From Bacillota bacterium (GTDB lineage: Bacteria; Bacillota; Desulfitobacteriia; Desulfitobacteriales; Desulfitobacteriaceae), in NCBI GenBank assembly GCA_023390635.1, contig JAEWCM010000065.1, forward strand, positions 1 to 22,621: a DNA stretch of 22,621 nucleotides. The letters are read 5' to 3'. How positions within the stretch are numbered: position 1 is the stretch's first letter; every line of letters starts with the position of its first letter. Positions 14,660-21,728 of this stretch are shown here, piece by piece. A program made the translations under genes and the position numbers. Below the pieces are notes generated by a model, which worked only from the letters and a program-made list of their open reading frames with translations, was not told where the DNA came from and did no database searches.

Positions 14660-15418
14660 TCAGACAAGTTTAACCTGCCTTTGTAATTCCTTAATTTCAG
14701 ATGGGCTGAGCTTCCGGTACTGCCCAGGCTTCATTTCGCCGTTCAGAAGTAACGGGCCGAAACGAATCCTCTCCAGCTTTTGCACCGGGAAACCTATTGC
14801 TGCAAACATTCTCCGCACCTGGCGGTTTCTTCCTTCATGGATGGTGATTTCCGTGCAGTGGGGTCCTTCAACAGATCCGAACTTTTTTAGCTTCACCCGG
14901 GCAGAAGCCGTCATCCCGTCTTCCAGCAATACTCCCTTTTCCAACTGACGCAAAGCTTGTTGTGACAGATTTCTTTCCGTCCACACTCTGTAGGTTTTCT
15001 CTACCCCAAAGCTGGGATGGGTCAGGCGGTAAGCCAATTCCCCATCATTGGTTAGGAGGAGCACTCCCGAAGTATGATAATCCAGCCTGCCCACCGGATA
15101 AACTCTCTCGTCCACGTTATCCAGAAGGTCCAGCACAGTTTTCCTGCCCTGAGGATCTTTGACAGACGTAATCACCTCAACAGGCTTATACAGAAAATAA
15201 TATTGGAAAAGCTCCTGTTTGGCAAGAGATTTCCCATCAAATTCAATCTGATCACCAGGCTTAACTTTTGTTCCCAGTACGGCCACCTCACCGTTTATCC
15301 TGACCCTGCCTGCGGCAATATATTCCTCCGCCTGTCTCCGGGAAGCAATTCCTGCCTGAGCCATCACTTTCTGCAAACGCTCGCAGTTTGTCCCCTCTGA
15401 ACCTTGCCCTGACTTCAA
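14660..15418 (-). CDS. rluB: RsuA-family rRNA pseudouridine synthase (RluB-like)
   Basis: Converts a uridine of ribosomal RNA, probably in 23S rRNA as RluB does, to pseudouridine; 252 aa. An N-terminal S4 RNA-binding domain (ERLQKVMAQAGIASRRQAEE, about 13-70) precedes the catalytic domain. The RsuA/RluB motif VGRLDYHTSGVLLLTNDG near residue 103 holds the catalytic Asp, and the C-terminal side has GRNRQVRRMFAAIGFPV. The start is TTG at 15418 with AGGGGAG seven bases upstream. The next gene upstream is spmB, with the 71-bp palindrome between; this neighbourhood (spm genes with rluB) is common in spore-forming Firmicutes. Confidence 0.92.
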   Translation of the reverse strand: MKSGQGSEGTNCERLQKVMAQAGIASRRQAEEYIAAGRVRINGEVAVLGTKVKPGDQIEFDGKSLAKQELFQYYFLYKPVEVITSVKDPQGRKTVLDLLDNVDERVYPVGRLDYHTSGVLLLTNDGELAYRLTHPSFGVEKTYRVWTERNLSQQALRQLEKGVLLEDGMTASARVKLKKFGSVEGPHCTEITIHEGRNRQVRRMFAAIGFPVQKLERIRFGPLLLNGEMKPGQYRKLSPSEIKELQRQVKLV

Positions 15419-15455
15419 CCTTTATCTCCCCTTGATCAGCTATTTTAAGAGCGGG

Positions 15456-15526
15456 CCAAGCAATAAATGACGCTCCGCTGTCGCAAACTAGCGTTAATCG
15501 CTCATCTCCGGTCATTTATTGCTTGG
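15456..15526. repeat. 71-bp palindromic element with perfect 16-bp arms
   Basis: CCAAGCAATAAATGAC (15456-15471) is the exact reverse complement of GTCATTTATTGCTTGG (15511-15526). The 39-base interior holds a smaller palindrome, AGCGTTAATCGCT. It lies between rluB and spmB, both on the minus strand, and lacks a clean U-tract, so a terminator role is possible but not typical. It could be a small non-autonomous mobile element. Confidence 0.7.
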
Positions 15527-15595
15527 CACTGTCTTTTGCAACAGGCCCTTATGTATCAATCCTATTTTAAGTATATCATATTCGGAAGCCGGACT

Positions 15596-16138
15596 CTATT
15601 GAAAGACCCGGGTGACAATCCAGATGGAAGCCACCAGACCGATAAAGTCTGCAATCAGCCCTAGTTTCAACGCATAGCGGTATTTACGCACTCCGATCGA
15701 GCCAAAATAGACCGTTAACACAAAGAAGGTGGTATCCGTACTGCCTTGCAGCGTGGAGGCCAATCTCCCGACCAGAGAATCTGGGCCGTATTGCTCAATC
15801 AGCTGGGTAGCCACTCCTAATGCTCCTGAACCGCTGAGGGGACGCATTACAGCCAAAGGAATAATGGCTGTGAGATCCAGATCCCAGCCAAAGCGCAAAA
15901 AGATTGGCTTTAACAGCTGGGCCAGCAACTCCAGAGCCCCTGAATCAATAAATATCCGGATTGCCACCAGCATTCCGATCAAAAAGGGCAGTATTTTCAC
16001 TCCTGTTTTGAAACCTTCTTCCGCGCCGGTAACAAAGGTTTCATAAACGGGTATCTTCCTGAGGTAAGCGATCAGCGGAATCAGCAAGAGCAGCAAGGGA
16101 ATGGCCCAGCGGGAAATTTCCCCAATCAGACTCATCAT
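15596..16138 (-). CDS. spmB: Spore maturation protein SpmB
   Basis: A multi-spanning membrane protein of 180 aa in the nucleoside-recognition/Gate family; SpmA and SpmB are needed in Bacillus for normal dehydration of the spore core. Features are ETFVTGAEEGFKTGVKILPF near residue 34, AVMRPLSGSGALGVATQLI near 95 (the RPLSGSGALG signature) and LQGSTDTTFFVLTVYFGSIG near 130. The start is one of two tandem ATG codons (16138 or 16135) with AAAGGCAGG eight bases upstream of the first. It follows spmA on the same strand, but with an unusual 256-base spacer. Confidence 0.95.
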   Translation of the reverse strand: MMSLIGEISRWAIPLLLLLIPLIAYLRKIPVYETFVTGAEEGFKTGVKILPFLIGMLVAIRIFIDSGALELLAQLLKPIFLRFGWDLDLTAIIPLAVMRPLSGSGALGVATQLIEQYGPDSLVGRLASTLQGSTDTTFFVLTVYFGSIGVRKYRYALKLGLIADFIGLVASIWIVTRVFQ

Positions 16139-16187
16139 ATTGATAACCTGCCTTTATCCAGCATTTGATTATGATATCTAGGGTTGG

Positions 16188-16345
16188 GCGGAGGGGCACA
16201 ATTCCGCTTTTCGGCAATAGCGCCATCCATGGCGCTAACAGCCGGTCGCCTCACGCCATCCGTGGCTACAGCGACACTAGACCTTCCATGGCCGTCGGCT
16301 TTGCATCCATGCTCCGCTTAACGCTGGAACTGTGCCCCTCCGCCT
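16188..16345. repeat. 158-bp structured inverted-repeat element inside the spmAB unit
   Basis: The ends GGCGGAGGGGCACAATTCC (16188-16206) and its near-exact complement (16327-16345) match at 18 of 19 bases. The interior is a series of small hairpins around CATCCATGG-like words: GCGCCATCCATGGCGC, GCCATCCGTGGC, CTTCCATGGCC and GCATCCATGC. An outer pairing GTCGC/GCGAC also occurs. There is no coding potential. It looks like a MITE-type or REP-type intergenic element inserted between spmA and spmB. Confidence 0.7.
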
Positions 16346-16394
16346 TGATTTGAAGCATGAAAAAAATATATGCAAGAAATTGATAAGCATTATG

Positions 16395-16976
16395 CTAGTT
16401 TTTATATTTGCGGCGGAAGAAGTAGTCGGCGATGATTCCCGCCGTCATAGCGCAGCCTGTAGCAAAAATCGTCGTCCCGATAATTTCCGTCGGGTTGACC
16501 GAACCGGTTTTTAAGCGGACACCGATAATGGTGGCCGGAACGAGCGTAATGCAAGAGGTATTGAGGGCCAAAAAGGTGCACATGGCCTGCGTCGCTTCTT
16601 CCGGCCGGGGATTCTCCTTCTGCAGCTCCTGCATGGCTTTCAGGCCGAAAGGCGTGGCCGCATTCCCCAAACCTAAAATATTGGCGCTCAGGTTCATGAT
16701 GATAGCTCCTAAAGCCGGCGAATCAGGTTTTAAGCTGGGAAACAGACGCCGGATGGCCGGGCCGAAAACCCTGGCCAAAAATTTGACCATGCCAGCCTCT
16801 TCCGCCAATTTCATCAGACCCAGCCATAAACTCATCACTCCGATCAGCTCCAGGGCCACATCCACGCCTAATTCGGCGGCCTTCATGGCCGCCGTCGTGA
16901 CCACTTCAATTCTACCGTTAATGCCTGCCACCACGATACCGATCACCAGCATGATCAACCAAATCAGATTTACCAT
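16395..16976 (-). CDS. spmA: Spore maturation protein SpmA
   Basis: A multi-spanning membrane protein of 193 aa, partner of SpmB in spore core maturation. Family features are MVNLIWLIMLVIGIVVAGING at the start, ALELIGVMSLWLGLMKLAEEAG, IIMNLSANILGLGNAATPFGLKAM (the GLGNAATPFGLKAM signature) and LALNTSCITLVPATIIGVRL. The ATG at 16976 is chosen over upstream codons because GGGAGG precedes it at good spacing. A small perfect hairpin, GTCTCA-ATTTA-TGAGAC (16991-17007), lies directly upstream of the ribosome binding site. I found no clear sporulation-type promoter by eye. Confidence 0.95.
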   Translation of the reverse strand: MVNLIWLIMLVIGIVVAGINGRIEVVTTAAMKAAELGVDVALELIGVMSLWLGLMKLAEEAGMVKFLARVFGPAIRRLFPSLKPDSPALGAIIMNLSANILGLGNAATPFGLKAMQELQKENPRPEEATQAMCTFLALNTSCITLVPATIIGVRLKTGSVNPTEIIGTTIFATGCAMTAGIIADYFFRRKYKN

Positions 16977-17086
16977 TTCCCATCCTCCCTGTCTCAATTT
17001 ATGAGACAAGGGCTCACTTTAGACCAAAAGGCAGGGATAGGGAGAAGAAACCAGCATTAATTGTAATGATCTTACCGTTTCAAACC

Positions 17087-17142
17087 AAGAGCACGTAACC
17101 TTACATATTCAATAATGTAAGGCTACGTGCTCTTATTTTTTC
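17087..17142 (+). terminator. Long terminator-like hairpin next to the small membrane gene
   Basis: AAGAGCACGTA and ACCTTACAT pair with their complements in 17116-17134, a stem of about 20 bp with one mismatch. It is followed on the + strand by ATTTTTTCT. No plus-strand gene lies upstream; on the minus strand it sits 28 bases after the 49-aa gene but has a poor U-tract. It may act in both directions. Confidence 0.65.
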
Positions 17143-17161
17143 TGATGGAAAGTAACTATAT

Positions 17162-17311
17162 TTATAAATTTTGATTTTCTTTCTTTTTATTTTTTTCAAT
17201 ATAAATTAGCAAAGCTTTTTCAAGAGGCTTACAAATTCTTATAAAATTTACTAGACTATAAACAGCTAAAACAAATAGCGCAATTTCTCCCATAAGTATT
17301 AATGTCGTCAT
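17162..17311 (-). CDS. 49-aa single-span membrane protein
   Basis: A small reading frame starting MTTLILMGEIALFVLAVYS, with a membrane span at about residues 4-26, then ICKPLEKALLIYIE and a very basic end (KNKKKENQ). The ribosome binding site GAGGAG lies ten bases before the ATG. Codon use is AT-rich like its neighbours. It is downstream of the lipoprotein gene on the same strand (91-base gap) and upstream of a strong hairpin. No family is recognised; the shape, one helix and a Lys-rich tail, is common to small membrane regulators and toxin-like peptides, but no function is claimed. Confidence 0.6.
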   Translation of the reverse strand: MTTLILMGEIALFVLAVYSLVNFIRICKPLEKALLIYIEKNKKKENQNL

Positions 17312-17402
17312 TCGCTTCTAACTCCTCTAGAGTTTTAAAGTGTTCCATTATTTAATTATTGGAATGTTGACCAACAATTGAGTCCTTGTACAAAAATATT
17401 TT

Positions 17403-17945
17403 TTAAGTGTTTTGAATATCGTTCTCATTTACAAATACATCATCAATATAGCTACGCACTCTGAACGTATATTGTTTGCTGAGCAGTGCTTCCAAATCCT
17501 CTTTTGAAATATTACTCGGATAGCCCTCAAAGGATAAGAATGCTGTCTGAGATTTATAGTCGGTCAATTTAGGAATCTCCAATATTCCCGAGCCGCTTGT
17601 TCCCAGAATAGCAAAATACTCAACGGGATATTCCACTTTCAATGTTATTTTATGGTCTTTCATTAAGGCGTAATTTGTTTCGGGTAAAGTATAGTTTATA
17701 ACAAAATTGAATCCTTGTTTAAGTTCTCCAGCGAAATCCATTTGGCATTTCTGGACAGTTAACTGGTTGATTTTAATGATTTTAGTCGGTTCATCTTCTG
17801 CTACCGGAGATGTTAGGAATTTCATCTGTTCCTCATTCACAGGTGCATTTTCAGCTTTATTAATAGATCCATCGCCAGTATGACAGCCACTAAGCAGAAG
17901 GAGCATAGATAACATAATAATACTTAAACACCTTACGTTTTTCAT
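17403..17945 (-). CDS. Putative lipoprotein of unknown function
   Basis: A 180-aa exported protein with a lipoprotein signal: MKNVRCLS, a hydrophobic run (IIMLSMLLLL) and the lipobox LLSGC (Cys at residue 21). The mature part is polar, with segments such as KIIKINQLTVQKCQMDF and VEYPVEYFAILGTSGSGIL that suggest a beta-sandwich. It would be anchored to the outer face of the membrane. The start ATG has GAGGTGA four bases upstream. No family is recognised. It may be cotranscribed with the 49-aa membrane protein. Confidence 0.8.
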   Translation of the reverse strand: MKNVRCLSIIMLSMLLLLSGCHTGDGSINKAENAPVNEEQMKFLTSPVAEDEPTKIIKINQLTVQKCQMDFAGELKQGFNFVINYTLPETNYALMKDHKITLKVEYPVEYFAILGTSGSGILEIPKLTDYKSQTAFLSFEGYPSNISKEDLEALLSKQYTFRVRSYIDDVFVNENDIQNT

Positions 17946-18090
17946 ATACTCACCTCAATTAATCATTTTGATTTTTCCTCGTCTTACCATATTTATAGCC
18001 ATTCCTTCCTGCGAAAAGCACCAAATGAAATAAAACCCAATCGCACCCCTCAGTTTTAATATAATTGTTTTAAAAAACACAGGCACACTA

Positions 18091-18315
18091 CTATTTCAAT
18101 TTAGGAACAGAACCCCGCCTCCTCGCTGGACACCAGAAAGCAATTACCATGGCTTTGGAACAAGGGATTCTTGTTTTTTCGGTATAATATGGATGAAAAT
18201 AGTCTCCGGCTTTGCCTCCTATGAACAATCTTCGATTGCCCTTGATAGCCTCTAAAACATTTCTATATGCCGCAGTATTCTTAACCTCATAATATACTGA
18301 TACCTCCGCTTCCGG
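18091..18315 (-). pseudogene. 3' fragment of a gene truncated by the IS3-family element
   Basis: An open frame of about 75 codons (SPEAEVSVYYEVKNTAAYRN, then RLFIGGKAGDYFHPYYTEK) ends with TAG at 18091. Its apparent ATG (18342) lies inside the terminal inverted repeat of the insertion sequence, so it is a chance start, and the true 5' part is missing. No continuation is seen beyond the other end of the element. The RLFIGGKAGDY region faintly recalls the C-terminus of FAD-dependent amine oxidase-like proteins, at very low confidence. Confidence 0.5.
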
Positions 18316-18353
18316 TGACCTGAACCCAGTTGCCAACCACATTGAAAGTTAGT

Positions 18354-18898
18354 TTATGACATAGATCTTAAAGAAATAGCATACTCGTGGGGCGTCAAAT
18401 TATTTAAAGGACTGTGCGGGCGCAGGTTGTTGTATTCCTGTCGCCATTGTTGAATGATTTCTTTTGCTTCAGCAAGGGATTTGAACCAATGCTGATTTAA
18501 CATTCGTCGCGCAGTTTCCCATTAAAGCTTTCAATATAGCCGTTTTGCATGGGTCTGCCTGAGTCAGTAAAGCTATGATCAACCTGCTTTTCTTCACTGA
18601 ATAGATTCATGGCAACCGAAGTGAATTCGCTGCCGTTGTCCGTAAGAATTTCTTGAGGATAACTTCGAAAGTTTATGGTTGATGAAAATGCCTTCTCGTT
18701 TCAGCATAGTATGGAGCCGTCGATAGCCAAAGCGTTTCCACCGACTGGCCAGTTCTAAAAGTTTCCCCTGTATTTCCGCATCCTTTTCCGCCTTTTTGCT
18801 CAAATATCTTTGACTGCTTCGATTGATCCCTATAAGCCTACAAGCCCGGGCGTTCACTAATGCTAAATTCCTTTTGCACTCGAATAACTTCTTGCCGC
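18354..18898 (-). pseudogene. IS3-family transposase orfB remnant
   Basis: Pieces in several frames give the C-terminal transposase. First comes an HTH_21-like part (ACRLIGINRSSQRYLSKKAE, then ASRWKRFGYRRLHTMLKREG). It jumps straight to EILTDNGSEFTS, the second Asp of the DDE triad, and MQNGYIESFNGKLRDEC, with the final Glu. The segment with the first catalytic Asp, over 100 codons, is deleted. A further one-base loss follows DEC, after which NQHWFKSLAEAKEIIQQW and NNLTPHEYA are readable in a new frame. Confidence 0.85.
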
Positions 18899-19173
18899 TT
18901 GGCGGCAGGCTTTATAAGTTTTTTCAATAATATCCTTAAGAATGTGATTATCCAGGGTCAGATTAGCGACAAGTTCCTTTAAACGCCGATTTTCCTCTTC
19001 GATTTGTCGCAGTTTTTTAGCATCGCTGACTTCCATACCACCGTATTTGGATTTCCAGCGATAAAAGTTTATTCGCTGATATTGTGGGCCCGGATCAGAT
19101 TGGACACTTTTGCACCAGCATCTGCCTACTTTAGGACGCTGATGATCTGTTCCTCTGTAAAACGTTTTTTCAT
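18899..19173 (-). pseudogene. IS3-family orfA remnant
   Basis: Starts MKKRFTEEQIISVLK, then an in-frame TAG replaces a Glu codon, continues ADAGAKVSNLIRAHNISE, a TAA replaces Gln, and one base is lost before TFYRWKSKYGG. The rest, DAKKLRQIEEENRRLKEL, is the usual leucine-zipper region. Three lesions in 40 codons show that it is dead. Confidence 0.85.
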
Positions 19174-19249
19174 GGTCAGTCACTCCTTGATCTTATTTTA
19201 TCATGTCGTGACTAACTTTTTCTATGGTTTGGTTTTTGGGGTAGGTCAC

Positions 19250-19308
19250 AAAAGAATCCCCCCCTTAAGTACTATGATTTCAAGTTGTTCTTAAGAAGGG
19301 GATATTCT
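19250..19308 (-). terminator. Terminator of the secreted-protein gene
   Basis: On the minus strand GAATATCCCCTTCTTAAG pairs with CTTAAGGGGGGGATTC around a 20-base loop and is followed by TTTTGTG. It starts about 18 bases after the stop and ends at the edge of the insertion sequence. It contains the 11-mer TTCTTAAGAAG also found upstream of the XRE-TPR regulator. Confidence 0.75.
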
Positions 19309-19325
19309 TCCGTATAAAAATTATT

Positions 19326-20015
19326 TTACTGAACAAAATCCTTAGAGTATAAAACAGCCTTAGGTCCCTTAACATCACTCACAGGCAGAATTCCTTGATA
19401 ATATGTTTCATAACCTACAACTGTGTTACCATTGTATACTCGATACACATTGTACTGGTTCACATAGCACGTATATAAATCATAATTAATAGCTCCATAG
19501 TAGTCGCGACTATTATATGGTGCACTAGGGCCAACATATTGGTCCGTCGTATTATACGTATAGCTATATGTCCCAGAAGCTTTTCCCACAAGTCCTATAT
19601 TAATAACCTCTTTAAGAGGAGCACTAAAATTCATTGAGAATTCAACCGATCCGGAAATTGTTTTTGAGTAAGATAATGTCAGTGTTTGGCCTCTTGCAAC
19701 TGAAAGTAAAAATATATCATTACTTCTTGGGCCAACGTTATAGCTGGATATTGCACTATGATCAAAAGAGAAGTAAGAATGATCATATTCTTCATGTATC
19801 ACACCCATAGGGCTTATGGAAGATGATTTTTCTTTTAAAAGAGTAGGGTCATAAAATTTAACAGTTGCTCCTAGTATGCCAATGGGTTCATTAACTACTT
19901 TTTCATTATCGGGATTATTGGGATTTTCCGCACTTTCAGCAAATACAGGAATAGCACAGAATAAAGTAATCATTGTTAATAATAAAGCAATAGATTTTTT
20001 TAAAATTTTTTTCAT
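19326..20015 (-). CDS. Secreted protein of unknown function
   Basis: A 229-aa protein with a classic signal peptide: MKKILKKS, a hydrophobic core (IALLLTMITLFCAIP) and a cleavage site VFA-ES. The mature part begins with a Pro/Asn-rich linker, then Ser/Thr/Tyr-rich segments with alternating polar pattern (TLTLSYSKTISGSVEFSMNF, GKASGTYSYTYNTTDQYVG). This pattern suggests amphipathic beta-hairpins, as in beta-pore or surface-binding proteins. No family is recognised. The ATG at 20015 has GAAGGAGA at good spacing; the frame extends 18 codons to a TTG at 20069 without such a site. It lies downstream of the XRE-TPR regulator on the same strand and ends at a good terminator. Base composition is AT-rich. 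Confidence 0.8.
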   Translation of the reverse strand: MKKILKKSIALLLTMITLFCAIPVFAESAENPNNPDNEKVVNEPIGILGATVKFYDPTLLKEKSSSISPMGVIHEEYDHSYFSFDHSAISSYNVGPRSNDIFLLSVARGQTLTLSYSKTISGSVEFSMNFSAPLKEVINIGLVGKASGTYSYTYNTTDQYVGPSAPYNSRDYYGAINYDLYTCYVNQYNVYRVYNGNTVVGYETYYQGILPVSDVKGPKAVLYSKDFVQ

Positions 20016-20112
20016 TTTTATCTCCTTCTTTCCTATAGTATAATTCAGTAACATTGCATTAAGCCACAAAAGCTTATGCTAAATTAGTAATGCGATTAAC
20101 TTTTTATTTTTC

Positions 20113-20133
20113 TCCCTCCTTTAATGTATTATA
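20113..20133 (-). promoter_or_regulatory. Probable -10 box upstream of the secreted-protein gene
   Basis: A perfect TATAAT (20128-20133, minus strand), but without a clear -35 at 17 bases. Just downstream is AAAGGAGGG (20112-20120), a strong ribosome binding site not followed by any start codon. The secreted-protein start is about 100 bases further on. Confidence 0.35.
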
Positions 20134-20254
20134 GAAGTCTATTTCGCATCATCATTGTATCAACACAAGCCTATCAAAACCATCTGACGTTTTATGTCGA
20201 ATATTCCAATATTTCCTCAGTATCGGTCTCCAAATCAATACTACTTACACCATC

Positions 20255-21538
20255 TCACCTGATCCTGATCAGCTTCCTGATCCTTTTCTCTTCACTGCCA
20301 TAGAAGTCCGCGGCTTCCCACTCTCCAAGAGCGCTATGGCACGCTCTTAATCCCCGGCAGCTGGCCATCGTTTCAAAGGGCAGTTTAACCAGTTGGCCAA
20401 TCCTATAAGCTTCCTGCAAGGCTGTCTTTGCCACATCAAACGCTTCATTTCTCATATGATATAGGCCCAAAAGATCTGATTTTCCCCATACATTCACACT
20501 GTCTGCTTCTTGATCGATCTCTTCTTCAATACGCCGGACAATCTCACTGAGCAAATCCTGTTCATTCTTTTCCGCATACACATTGCCCAATCTGATCATG
20601 GCCCTATGCTTGCTTCTCAAATCCCCCTCCGCCATTGCATGGCGGATCGACTCCTTGAACAAAACTTTCGCCCTGTCAAAGGCTCCCAGTTTCCAAAGAG
20701 TTTCTCCCAGACTGCAGTAGATTGCTCCCCCTAATTTTAAGCCTTCACTGTCCTCCTCAACCTTCTGAAGCGCCTCTATCAGCAGTTGTCCGGAAAGCAC
20801 TTTATCCCTGTGCCGCTCTAATTGACTTTGAGCCGAAAGGGCCAGCATCCGGACAGGGGCATCCCCCAAAGTCCGGGCTTCCCGATATGCCTCCAGGGCC
20901 CGCCCCAGATTTCCTCTTCGTTTAAACAAAACACCCATCTGGAGATATATCCATCCCGCCCCCTTCCCTTTACTGTTCCCCATCAGGCCTTTCCGCAGAG
21001 CCTTCATCCCTTCCCGATAGTACCCCTTAGCCATCAATCCTTCTCCCAGTCCCCTCAGGATTATACGCTTAAGCTCCACTTCAAGCTCACTTCCGGCTTT
21101 AAAGTTCTGAGCTTCCTTAAAGCACTCGATGGCTTTTTCCGGTTTATCTTCCAGCATAAAACGCCAACCGTCATACCCTTTAATGTAATTTTCATAGAGC
21201 GCTATAGCGTCCGGCTTTAATACAGCAATTTTCCTGTGATACTTATCCGCCTCTGCCCGGTCATATTTAGCTATACCGCTTAAGACATGATAGAGGTCTT
21301 CCTGAAAGATGGTTTTCCCTTTTTCCTCTGCCTCAAAGGTATAGCACAGCCGATTTAACTCAGAAGGGGGCAGTTTGAGATAACGGGCCATGTGCTCCAA
21401 TATTTCTGGCTTAACGTCTCCAGCACGATTGTTAATGATCCTGCTGGCATAACTTTCGCTAATCCCGCAGTGGGCGGCGATTTCAGCCACGCTTACGCCC
21501 TGCCTAGCCATATAGTTTCTCAATAATGTTTTTTTCAT
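20255..21538 (-). CDS. XRE-family regulator with TPR-like repeats
   Basis: A 427-aa cytoplasmic protein. Residues about 1-65 form an XRE/Cro helix-turn-helix (RQGVSVAEIAAHCGISESYASRIINNRAG). The rest is helical, with degenerate TPR units such as YREGMKALRKGLMGNSKGKG, GWIYLQMGVLFKRRGNLGRA and YCSLGETLWKLGAFDRAKVL. The layout (HTH plus a TPR C-domain) matches RNPP-type or related peptide-sensing regulators (PlcR, NprR, Rgg) as well as many orphan regulators, so a peptide ligand is only a possibility. The start ATG has GGGGGG a few bases upstream. The next gene downstream on the same strand is the secreted protein, 239 bases away. A 12-bp palindrome lies 60 bases upstream. Confidence 0.82.
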   Translation of the reverse strand: MKKTLLRNYMARQGVSVAEIAAHCGISESYASRIINNRAGDVKPEILEHMARYLKLPPSELNRLCYTFEAEEKGKTIFQEDLYHVLSGIAKYDRAEADKYHRKIAVLKPDAIALYENYIKGYDGWRFMLEDKPEKAIECFKEAQNFKAGSELEVELKRIILRGLGEGLMAKGYYREGMKALRKGLMGNSKGKGAGWIYLQMGVLFKRRGNLGRALEAYREARTLGDAPVRMLALSAQSQLERHRDKVLSGQLLIEALQKVEEDSEGLKLGGAIYCSLGETLWKLGAFDRAKVLFKESIRHAMAEGDLRSKHRAMIRLGNVYAEKNEQDLLSEIVRRIEEEIDQEADSVNVWGKSDLLGLYHMRNEAFDVAKTALQEAYRIGQLVKLPFETMASCRGLRACHSALGEWEAADFYGSEEKRIRKLIRIR

Positions 21539-21598
21539 CTCTATCCCCCCTAAAAACCCTCTCGTTAAAAGAAACGGGGCAAAGAGAAATAAATTACA

Positions 21599-21610
21599 CT
21601 TCTTAAGAAG
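21599..21610. promoter_or_regulatory. 12-bp palindrome, candidate operator of the XRE-TPR regulator
   Basis: CTTCTTAAGAAG is a perfect palindrome 61 bases upstream of the regulator start, in the divergent region shared with the DUF3102-like gene. Small XRE repressors often bind such sites. The 11-mer core recurs once in the window, at 19288-19298, within the terminator of the secreted-protein gene. Confidence 0.4.
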
Positions 21611-21728
21611 AATTTAAGATTTTTTTCAGACAACTAATGATTTACCATAGGCAACCGTCGCTGGTACCCTTCTCCTGCCCGTCGGCATATTCTGCATCAG
21701 ACCAATTTATGAAAGGCAGGCAGAGAGC

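Larger units (their letters stand above)
18316..19248 (-). mobile_element. Degenerate IS3-family insertion sequence
   Basis: The ends carry imperfect inverted repeats of about 46 bp that start TGACCT on both sides and share AAGTTAGT and GACAT inside. The left end is 18316-18362 and the right end 19202-19248 (read inward from AGGTCA). TG...CA ends fit the IS3 family. The element is about 933 bp, shorter than the ~1.25 kb usual for the family, because the middle of orfB is deleted. Both transposase frames are broken, so it cannot move by itself. No flanking target duplication is visible. Confidence 0.85.

Noticed and set aside
16188..16345. CRISPR-like array in the spmA-spmB spacer
   Set aside because: The CATCCATGG words are hairpin loops with irregular spacing and variable flanks, not direct repeats with constant spacers.
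17343..17364. Quasi-palindrome TTCCATTA...TTGGAA as an operator
   Set aside because: Two mismatches in an AT-rich 22-mer; too weak to claim.
18316..18342. ATG at 18342 as a genuine start of the fragment gene
   Set aside because: These bases lie within the terminal inverted repeat of the IS3-family element, and no ribosome binding site precedes the ATG.
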